This document shows positions 57,365-64,000 of a DNA stretch of 64,000 bases, piece by piece. Position 1 is the first letter of the stretch. Every line of letters begins with the position of its first letter. The translations under genes were made by a program, and so were the position numbers. The DNA comes from Alloacidobacterium sp963823845 (GTDB taxonomy: Bacteria; Acidobacteriota; Terriglobia; Terriglobales; Acidobacteriaceae). The DNA is taken from NCBI GenBank assembly GCA_963823845.1, contig CAWGND010000014.1, forward strand, positions 186,001 through 250,000. Direction: 5' to 3'. The notes beneath the pieces are model-generated. The model did no database searches. It was not told the origin of the DNA and saw only the letters and a program-made list of their open reading frames with translations.

Positions 57365-57421
57365 ACTCAACTATGCCGCACCTAACTGTATTATTCAATC
57401 TATTTCTGACTCATGACACTA
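56277..57421 (-). mobile_element. IS630-family insertion sequence
   Basis: 1145 bp. The ends are inverted repeats: TAGTGTCCTGAGTCAGAGAT at the left and, read inward from the right, TAGTGTCATGAGTCAGAAAT (17 of the first 20 or more bases match). The outer TA on each side fits the TA target duplicated by IS630/Tc1-mariner elements. The right TA is also the left end of the MITE at 57420. Confidence 0.9.
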
Positions 57422-57588
57422 GGAACTTGTTGAAAAACTCATTTAGGCACTTACTTTAGACTCCGAAAAAGTGACCAGAAATGTATACAGAGGGCGGATC
57501 GGCGCGTTGCAGGCCATTTTTTGCGCGACGCTGATTTGTCCTGGCTGGCTGCATTGGATAGCCGGAATCGTTTTTCAACAAGTTCCTA
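57420..57588. mobile_element. Miniature inverted-repeat element (MITE), 169 bp
   Basis: Perfect 19-bp terminal inverted repeats TAGGAACTTGTTGAAAAAC (57420-57438) and GTTTTTCAACAAGTTCCTA (57570-57588). The interior has no gene. The outer TA on each side suggests TA targeting. Confidence 0.75.
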
Positions 57589-57724
57589 GAGGAACGAAAC
57601 GAGTCATCCTGACGCTCTTGTTAAGCCATACGGTGGCTCCCCCACGTTGCTAGCCCTTCTAGGGAAACGGGGAGCCGTAATGTCTCATGGGTATGCAAAT
57701 TGATTCAGAGGACAGGAGGAAACT

Positions 57725-58327
57725 ATGCAGCGTGAAGCACCGACTAGCATGTCTAAACTTGCTTGTTCACGACCGACGCATAAGATTGCTGGTCTCATCA
57801 TATTTCTTGTATGGACGTGTATCACCCCGGCTCTCTTCGGTCAGCAAGATGTCCATGCGGCGCTTATACCCCCTGCAAATCGAAAATCAGCGCCGGCCTT
57901 TCAACTTGTGACTGAAGACGGTACGAAGATGCAGATCTCTGATGATCGGGGAAAGGTCGTTCTACTCAACTTTTGGGCTACCGATTGTGGCGGCTGCGTG
58001 CTTGAGATTCCATCGTTCATAGAGCTTGAGAATGCATACAAGGGCAAGGGTTTTACCGCCGTCGGTGTTTCGATGGATATATCGTATGAAAACCTAAAGG
58101 ACGCCAAAGAAGCATGGGGCAGGGTGAGGCCGTTCATTGCAAAGCACGGAGTCAACTACCCGATTGCGATGGGTGATGATGCACTCTCCAAGGCCTACTC
58201 ATTGAACGCGTTTCCGGCCACATACTTGATCGACAAATCCGGTAAGATTGCGGTCGCCTATGTCGGAGTGGTCATAAACAAGGATAACGTGGCAACAAAC
58301 ATCAAGAGCCTTCTGTCGGAGCGGTAA
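57725..58327 (+). CDS. TlpA-like exported thioredoxin
   Basis: 200 aa; GGAGGAAAC directly upstream of the ATG. N-terminal membrane/signal segment (IAGLIIFLVWTCITPALFGQ). Thioredoxin fold: APAFQLVTEDGTKMQISDDR, GKVVLLNFWATDCGGC with redox Cys88 and Cys91, YPIAMGDDALSKAYSLNAFP (cis-Pro loop) and ATYLIDKSGKIAVAYVGV. TlpA/ResA-type proteins reduce disulfides in the periplasm, for example for cytochrome c maturation; the partner is unknown. Confidence 0.93.
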   Translation: MQREAPTSMSKLACSRPTHKIAGLIIFLVWTCITPALFGQQDVHAALIPPANRKSAPAFQLVTEDGTKMQISDDRGKVVLLNFWATDCGGCVLEIPSFIELENAYKGKGFTAVGVSMDISYENLKDAKEAWGRVRPFIAKHGVNYPIAMGDDALSKAYSLNAFPATYLIDKSGKIAVAYVGVVINKDNVATNIKSLLSER

Positions 58328-58984
58328 TGCGATAGGGGATAGGAGCCGCCCTCTTTGTTCGTCGCAGAAGAGGTAAATTTTGGGACGGAAAGGCTTTGGA
58401 GGATAAAGGACGTCGCCGGTTGTTCAATGAGGCGGTTACTCAACAAGTAATAACATCGCTGAGGAGTCGGCCTTGCATAACGAAGTTACTCAAAAACGAA
58501 CTCCCCACCAAATCCCGACTTTTCAGTCAGAACACGAAAGCGTCATTGATTCCCCGCATCAAGAACCGTAGTATTTGGTGCTGTGTAGGAGGAGACGTTG
58601 CGACAAATCTCTATCCTTCTGTCTCACCAATTTTCGAAGCCCAGATCCCAACCCAGAATCTGGGCTTTGTTCTTAGACCGTTTCACAATCTCTTAAAAAT
58701 TTTGTCAGCGAAAGAGCAATTCTGGGATTCTATTTCGACAAAACGTTCAGAAGGACAGACCCCGCCGCAGAGGGCAGAAGAAAGAGAAATGCTTCCTCGG
58801 ACCAAACCGCGGAATTGTCGTGACGCGTGCCGCGGGGCCGAGCAGTATTGCGATTGTGCTGCCCGGTGCGACCGCCGCCCACTTCGCCGGCGTCCCGGTC
58901 ACACTCCACAGGGAGCTGATTCAGATCGTCTACACCGACTCGGAGAGTCCATGCGAATATGACTGGAAAAGATATAGGCGTTCG
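58328..58984. other. 657 nt with a terminator and a possible decayed frame
   Basis: No intact gene is supported. The terminator is at 58637-58667. From about 58800 a plus-strand frame reads GIVVTRAAGPSSIAIVLPGA then FAGVPVTLHRELIQIVYTDS and stops at 58997-58999; it looks protein-like but has no start and no recognised family. Confidence 0.4.
58637..58667 (+). terminator. Intrinsic terminator
   Basis: AAGCCCAGAT (58637-58646) pairs with ATCTGGGCTT (58658-58667), then TGTTCTT. About 310 nt after the tlpA-like gene. Confidence 0.65.
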
Positions 58985-61264
58985 TTACGAAAGCCGTAGC
59001 ACGCTTACTCCCTCGAACGGCACTTGAACGTCGACCGTGCCATCGCGGATCGTCTGAGACCGGTTGTCATAGATGTTCATCGCCATCTTGTAGCGGGATG
59101 GCACCTGGATTTTCGCGGTCTGGTCTGTGACCTGGTCATTGAAGACGATCAACAAGCTGCCGTTCGGCGACTCAATCAGCCGTGGGCGAACCTTATCTGA
59201 GGACAGGCCCAGCTGAACCGCCTGACTCACGATTGCGCTGACTAGGTCGAGGCCTTCCTGAGATCCCTCTTCGATGCTCGCACCCAGGTTAGTCCCAAAG
59301 TAATAAACCTTTCCTTTGCCGACCTGTTTGACTGCGGCGACGGGCATCGATTCATACCACGCGGTTACCTTGGCGGATGAGACGGTAATGGGGGTCAGGA
59401 AAGTATGGGCTTTAACCGCAACGCTTATTGGTTCGGTGAAAGTGAGCCGGCCTTCTATATAGACGCGTTCCGACGAGGGTAAATCTTCAGGCTTGGGATT
59501 GTCCTTTATATCGTTCTGCATCATGTACAGGCTTTCCTGCTCACGATAGCCGAACACCTCGGCAAGTCCGAATGCCGGAACGATAGGGGCGTAAACCATG
59601 TGCTCGTCGTAGGACGCGAAACCGGTTTCCAGAAGAAGGGTCCCCCCGCCCTCGACGAACTGCCGCAAGTAATCGCACGTGACCTTCTTTCCGATGAGAT
59701 GCCAGGGCGCAATGATGACTTTGTATTTACCGCTATTGGCCAGGCTCTGTGGCTCGATGAAATCCACAAGTACGTCGCTGTTCCATAAAGCTTTGTAGTA
59801 GCCGGCAAAAGACTTGGTCGACGCGTCCTCCTTACCGCTCATGGCGAATGTGAGAAGGGCATTATCGATGTCTACGACGACGGCAACTTCTGGAGTGGGT
59901 TTGTAGTCCTTGATGATCTCCCACTGTGCCTGTATGAGCTTGTGGTCCTGGGCTGCTTCAAGTACGCGTTCGCTTGCCGAGCCGTCGCGCTCGACCAAGC
60001 CAAAGCCGGTGGACTCCGTTCCTGTGGCTTCGGTGAGATAGCACCAATAGATGATACCTTTCCCGCCCATGGCAACCAGCATCCAGTTCCATAGACGGAT
60101 ATCTCGTGGGCGCATCTGGGGGCTGCGACGAATACCGTTGCTTCCATGCCCGCCCTGCAGTTCTGTGATCCAGAACGGCTTGCCGGCCGCAGCAGCGCGA
60201 GTCAATTCAATCTGTGCAGCACCGAAATAGATCGGAGAGCCTTGCCATCGGGGAAAATACGAAAGTCCCCAATATTCCATCAATTCGGCCAGACGCCAGG
60301 GATTGATTGCCTGAAGAGCAAGCGGAAGAATCGCAGCCTGGCTGAAAACATGGCTTTCGAGGATGCTGCGAGTGTCGACGGAACGAAGTGTCTTGACCCG
60401 GAACCGCATCTCCTCTGTGCTTCGCTCGATCATGAAGCGTCGCCAGTCCACCCAATCGATGTAGGAGCCCGGCCCACGCGGCGGATCGATGACCTCCCAG
60501 CTCGGGTAGCGGCGTACCCATGCTTCGCTCAGTTTCTGGAGGGTGCCGTAGCGATTTTTCAGCCAGCTCTGAAAAGACGCGACAGTCTTTTCGCAGTAGC
60601 AATATAGCTTCTGATCCGTCGATGCGTTGAACTCGCGTCCGCCTGAAGGCTCAAGGTGCGGCTCATTCCAGACGTCATATGCGTACATCGACGAATGCTT
60701 GGAAACTACCTTCCCCAATTCCAGAAGAAATCTCTCCGCGGCTTCGCGGACGGGGGCCCAGTCCATACATAAGCTCGGCCACCCGCCGCTCATATTGATA
60801 GAGGCTGTCTGCAGACGCTGGGGAGAACCGAGGGCGTCAACGAACCGCGATTCCGGATGCGCAGCCTCAAGCCAGTAGGGCGCCTCTTCGATGACCGCGC
60901 CCATCAGAACTTTCAGGCCCAATTGATCGCAGTCGTTGAGCACTTCTGCGATTTCCGTGAAATCGAACTTTCCCGGCTCGGGATTGAGGTAGACCCAAGA
61001 ACAGTAAATACGAATGATGTTGAATTTGTACTCGTTTGCAATTGCCTTCAACATCTCGTGACGTAGGGCGCGCGGAGGGTTCGGAGGTCGAAAGAACTCC
61101 GCCCCATAGATGAACTCTTCGGGTCCCGGTACCGGAAGCTGGTCATCTGCCGTTTGCGCAAACGCAGATGCGGGACCGGCCAGGATACGCAATCCTCCCC
61201 AGTTGGCTGCGATCAGGCCCGTAGCAGTTCGTATGAATGTTCTTCGTGACACCTCTTGAGACAT
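58985..61264 (-). CDS. Tat-exported GH42-like beta-galactosidase
   Basis: 759 aa from the ATG at 61264 (MSQEVSRRTFIRTATGL); GGAGG sits 9 nt upstream, and an ATG two codons earlier (61270) is too close. Twin-arginine signal SRRTFIRTATGLIAANW. (alpha/beta)8 barrel with LGLKVLMGAVIEEAPYWLEA, acid/base Glu in YAYDVWNEPHLEPSGG and likely nucleophile Glu in FWITELQGGHG, then a trimerisation domain (VIIAPWHLIGKKVTCDYLRQ, LLETGFASYDE) and a C-terminal beta domain. Third gene of the leftward TonB receptor - TPR - glycosidase locus. Confidence 0.88.
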   Translation of the reverse strand: MSQEVSRRTFIRTATGLIAANWGGLRILAGPASAFAQTADDQLPVPGPEEFIYGAEFFRPPNPPRALRHEMLKAIANEYKFNIIRIYCSWVYLNPEPGKFDFTEIAEVLNDCDQLGLKVLMGAVIEEAPYWLEAAHPESRFVDALGSPQRLQTASINMSGGWPSLCMDWAPVREAAERFLLELGKVVSKHSSMYAYDVWNEPHLEPSGGREFNASTDQKLYCYCEKTVASFQSWLKNRYGTLQKLSEAWVRRYPSWEVIDPPRGPGSYIDWVDWRRFMIERSTEEMRFRVKTLRSVDTRSILESHVFSQAAILPLALQAINPWRLAELMEYWGLSYFPRWQGSPIYFGAAQIELTRAAAAGKPFWITELQGGHGSNGIRRSPQMRPRDIRLWNWMLVAMGGKGIIYWCYLTEATGTESTGFGLVERDGSASERVLEAAQDHKLIQAQWEIIKDYKPTPEVAVVVDIDNALLTFAMSGKEDASTKSFAGYYKALWNSDVLVDFIEPQSLANSGKYKVIIAPWHLIGKKVTCDYLRQFVEGGGTLLLETGFASYDEHMVYAPIVPAFGLAEVFGYREQESLYMMQNDIKDNPKPEDLPSSERVYIEGRLTFTEPISVAVKAHTFLTPITVSSAKVTAWYESMPVAAVKQVGKGKVYYFGTNLGASIEEGSQEGLDLVSAIVSQAVQLGLSSDKVRPRLIESPNGSLLIVFNDQVTDQTAKIQVPSRYKMAMNIYDNRSQTIRDGTVDVQVPFEGVSVLRLS

Positions 61265-61354
61265 CGACATCTTCCTCCATCCGGCTGATGGAGCCGGGTC
61301 CCTTGATTTGCTGAGTCTTGAGCGCCGGGCCAGCCGCAGTCCAGTGGATTCCGG

Positions 61355-62572
61355 TTACGGATGCAGGGCTGCCCTCATCTTCTGTTCGCTGAGTTGATTG
61401 AGCGTATCGGCTTTGTTGCCGCTGAATTGCTGACCCAATTGAGCAAATAGCGCTTTGGCTTCCTCGCGCTTGCCCAGGGCGGCATACGCTCTTCCAAGCA
61501 GGTAGGTGGTATTCAGTGTATCCCGCTGTGGGTTCGGATCGAGATCCCGCGCAATCTTCAGGTCAACGAGCGCATCCGCGGGGCGCCCTGCTTCGAGCAG
61601 CGTCGAGCCACGAAGAGCCCTCGCCGGAACGGAGTTGGGGTTGAGCTGGATCGCCTGATTGAGTTCCAACAAAGCGCCGCTCGTATTCGCTGCATCGACC
61701 CGAAGTAAACACTCCGCCAGCAGGTAGTGAAGATCGGAATCCGCGATTCCAGATGCGATGGCGTTTCTCAGTACCGTCTCCGCTTCGTCATACTTCAATT
61801 GCCGATAGTCGACCAGCGCCTTAAAGAAGGGAGGATCGGGCGCCTCGGGTGCAATCTGTGCAGCGGCAGCGAAGTCACGATAGGCATCGTCGGACCGATC
61901 CAGTGATAGCTCGATGGAACCTCGCATTGAGAGAGCTTCAGCACTCTGCGGGAATGCCGCAACGGCTTTGTTCGCCACTTGGGCGGCTTTATCCATCTCC
62001 GACGTATCGACGAACAGCGTGATGAGGTTGAAATACCCGTACGGGTTCGCCGGATTCTGCCGAATGTTCTCGATCATGGTGTTGTAAGCGTCCTGGTATC
62101 TGTCGATCTTCGAATAGGCGACGCCGAGCAGGTCAGCACATTTGGCATCAAAGATTCCTTTGGATCGAAGAGCGACGAGCGTGTCGATCGAAGCCTCATA
62201 CCGACCAAGCCCAAAGTCGGCTAAGGCGATGGCGTACGCATGCGTGAGCGGATCCGGCACGTCCACTTGTCCAGACGTGAAAAGTTTGAGCGCGTCAGAG
62301 GGGTCATGAGCCTTGCCATACAGCCAGCCAACATTGAATCGCTGGATCGGTGAAAGATGTGGACAGGATTCAAGACCATGAAGCACAGCCTTCGCTGCCG
62401 GATAGTCCTGCTTTTCGATCAGTGACTCCACCTCGGCGAAGCTTTTGTCAGGCAGACAGGGCTTTCCCTCTTGAGATGCCGAGCTGATGCGAAATGCGAT
62501 GAGGCACAATCCGCCAGCCAGAAGTAACTTGAGGCTTCCCGAGGGGCTAGCGCGCGTGGCATAAGGTTTCAT
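61355..62572 (-). CDS. Exported TPR-repeat protein
   Basis: 405 aa. Signal-like N-terminus (SLKLLLAGGLCLIAFRISSA) followed by about ten TPR units, for example FAEVESLIEKQDYPAAKAVL, SDLHYLLAECLLRVDAANTS, ALLELNQAIQLNPNSVPARA and ADALVDLKIARDLDPNP. No enzymatic domain. In Acidobacteriota such TPR proteins often lie between the receptor and glycosidase of a sugar-use locus. Confidence 0.88.
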   Translation of the reverse strand: MKPYATRASPSGSLKLLLAGGLCLIAFRISSASQEGKPCLPDKSFAEVESLIEKQDYPAAKAVLHGLESCPHLSPIQRFNVGWLYGKAHDPSDALKLFTSGQVDVPDPLTHAYAIALADFGLGRYEASIDTLVALRSKGIFDAKCADLLGVAYSKIDRYQDAYNTMIENIRQNPANPYGYFNLITLFVDTSEMDKAAQVANKAVAAFPQSAEALSMRGSIELSLDRSDDAYRDFAAAAQIAPEAPDPPFFKALVDYRQLKYDEAETVLRNAIASGIADSDLHYLLAECLLRVDAANTSGALLELNQAIQLNPNSVPARALRGSTLLEAGRPADALVDLKIARDLDPNPQRDTLNTTYLLGRAYAALGKREEAKALFAQLGQQFSGNKADTLNQLSEQKMRAALHP

Positions 62573-62696
62573 CGATTGAATGCTAGCTGCCGGAGGGCAG
62601 CCATCTCCAAGAATTCCGCGTTGGTTTTCCGACTGCGACGAGGTGCTCTCAATCGGGGAACCGAGGCACCCACCGATGCCTCGGTTCCGTCGGCAT

Positions 62697-64000
62697 TTAG
62701 AACAACACCTTCAACCCAAACTGAATTTGACGGGCCGGCGCACTCGTGGATGTAATGCTCCCAAACGCGGAAGACTGCACATTGTTATTAGGCTGTCCAA
62801 GTTGAGTCCGGTTGAACAGGTTGAAGAATTCGGACTTGAACTGAACGGTCAGACGTTCGATTGTGAAGTCCTTGCGGGCGTTGAAGTCGACGTTCAGATA
62901 GCCAGGACCCACGAGATCATTTCTTCGCTCATTACCAAACGTATAGGGAGTAGGAACAGTGAACTGGTTCGGATTGAGCCATTGCTCTCTCGTCTTGAGT
63001 GCATGGCCCGGAGCATCGGGGTCCCGTTCCGCCCTTTGCGGTCCACCTCCCGTGTTCGCGACGTCGCCGCCTGCCAGGGCGTAGAAGGGAAGTCCCGAGT
63101 CGGCGGTAAAGATGCCTCCGATGTTCCAACCGCCGAGAACTGTATTTACAACTCGATTTGCATTTGTGAGAAACGGCTTCCCATTCCCGACCGGCAGCGC
63201 ATACGAAGCCGCGAATGAAAACATCTGCGTTCTGTTGTAGTCGGATGGCCCGTAGTCCTGAGCCAGGTCGTAGAAATTGGTAAGAGTATCGGCTTGTGGG
63301 TCCGATGCCAAATCCATTGACTTGCCGTACGAGTAAGAGAGCAGGTAATAGAGCCCGCCTGCGAGTTCCTGCTTCAGCTTTACCTGGAGACCGTTGTAGT
63401 TTCCAGTTCCTTCGTTGTAGTCCCAGGGGACGGGTCCACCAAATTGTGGATATGGCTGTCGCGCAGAGATCGGGCCCGGCCCCGGCACGGTAGCGCTGTT
63501 TCCGTACGGTTGTAGAAATTCGTGTCTGCTTCCCGAAGCGACATAGTGCACGCCGAGGGCTAAGGTTTGCGTCAATTGTTGCTCCACCCCGAGATTCCAC
63601 TCCATCGAATAAGGAATGGATGGGTTCGGGCTGCCGCCAAAACTCGCCAGCGGTATGTTCGGATTCAGGAAGTACGACGCCGGAGGGAGTGTATTGATAA
63701 ACACGGACGGGTAGCCGTCGTCTTGATTGCTAATGGTCGTGTATATGCCGCTCGGCCAGGAAAGACGGATATCCGACTGCTCTTCAATCAGCGTGTTATT
63801 GTGATCGTCGATGATCACAAATGCGCCCTGAATCGCGGTTTTGGCGCGAGGTTGGTAAACGAAGCCAAGGCGAGGTTGCCAACCGTTCGTCTGTGCATAG
63901 TAGTAGCTGCTGGGCCCCACAGCCTTCGGAAAGAGTGGCAAGACAGGGCCCGTGACGTGGAAAATCCCTGTGAGCATGTCGAGGCCGGAATTGATCTTGG
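62697..64000 (-). CDS. TonB-dependent receptor (Oar-like), C-terminal part
   Basis: The frame is open from the window edge to 62697, at least 434 residues of the outer-membrane barrel. Motifs: NGWQPRLGFVYQPRAKTAIQ, NPSIPYSMEWNLGVEQQLTQ, NYNGLQVKLKQELAGGLYYL, LSYSYGKSMD, DYNRTQMFSFAASYALPVGN and the final strand ARQIQFGLKVLF with C-terminal Phe, the signal for outer-membrane insertion. These acidobacterial receptors carry an N-terminal carboxypeptidase-regulatory-like domain, here outside the window. Followed by the TPR and glycosidase genes. Confidence 0.92.
   Translation of the reverse strand, partial: KINSGLDMLTGIFHVTGPVLPLFPKAVGPSSYYYAQTNGWQPRLGFVYQPRAKTAIQGAFVIIDDHNNTLIEEQSDIRLSWPSGIYTTISNQDDGYPSVFINTLPPASYFLNPNIPLASFGGSPNPSIPYSMEWNLGVEQQLTQTLALGVHYVASGSRHEFLQPYGNSATVPGPGPISARQPYPQFGGPVPWDYNEGTGNYNGLQVKLKQELAGGLYYLLSYSYGKSMDLASDPQADTLTNFYDLAQDYGPSDYNRTQMFSFAASYALPVGNGKPFLTNANRVVNTVLGGWNIGGIFTADSGLPFYALAGGDVANTGGGPQRAERDPDAPGHALKTREQWLNPNQFTVPTPYTFGNERRNDLVGPGYLNVDFNARKDFTIERLTVQFKSEFFNLFNRTQLGQPNNNVQSSAFGSITSTSAPARQIQFGLKVLF

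Noticed and set aside
58396..58962. Plus-strand frame of 188 codons after the TlpA-like gene
   Set aside because: It runs through a terminator hairpin and an unrelated, more protein-like frame near its end.

Overview
The window looks like a piece of an Acidobacteriota chromosome, most likely class Terriglobia. The grounds are established family knowledge rather than a search: PadR regulators paired with orphan MacB/FtsX-type permeases of the ADOP kind, a carboxypeptidase-regulated-type TonB-dependent receptor beside Tat-exported glycosidase and TPR proteins, the acidobacterial MYIECRH zinc-ribbon protein, futalosine-pathway menaquinone synthesis (MqnD), and several short interspersed repeat families seen between genes.

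Layout. 1-11352: a leftward complex I operon (nuoA, nuoC, nuoD, an unknown gene, nuoE, nuoF, nuoG, nuoH, nuoJ, nuoK, nuoL, nuoM running off the edge). It has no nuoB and no nuoI at their usual places, and nuoF, G, H, L and M each carry small indels. 11612-19696: small membrane protein, an orphan thiS, a repeat-bearing PQQ-propeller lipoprotein, an orphan OppC-type permease, secreted proteins and a phosphodiesterase/alkaline phosphatase-like enzyme. 19842-21952: leftward cutA - small membrane protein - bioY - mqnD. 22449-28404: FtsB/DivIC, CAP-domain protein, a two-gene unit with a T4 gp19-like tail tube protein, an exported amidohydrolase with TPRs, the zinc-ribbon gene and tRNA-Asn.

28405-38850 is an accessory, damaged stretch: an IS110 transposase containing a 78-nt poly-T run, a PGN_0703-like putative restriction endonuclease broken by a 13-bp tandem duplication, an imuA-imuB-dnaE2 mutagenesis cassette with many frameshifts, and 3' remnants of three other genes. 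38880-42991 holds a KdpD sensor split into two divergent genes (KdpD/Usp half leftward, DUF4118-GAF-kinase half rightward) and a hydroxyacid-oxoacid transhydrogenase. 43000-51390 holds two PadR-ADOP modules, an ADOP remnant, a broken membrane protein and an integrase/transposase remnant. 51834-58327 holds BON-domain and glycine-zipper stress-type proteins, DUF1003, a broken AsmA-like protein, an IS630 element abutting a 169-bp MITE, and a TlpA-like thioredoxin. 58985-64000 is a leftward sugar-use locus: TonB-dependent receptor, TPR protein, GH42-like beta-galactosidase.

Many breaks are 1-2 nt insertions in otherwise perfectly conserved reading frames, so sequencing/assembly error is a serious alternative to real gene decay; both readings are given where it matters. 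No CRISPR array, rRNA or complete prophage was seen.
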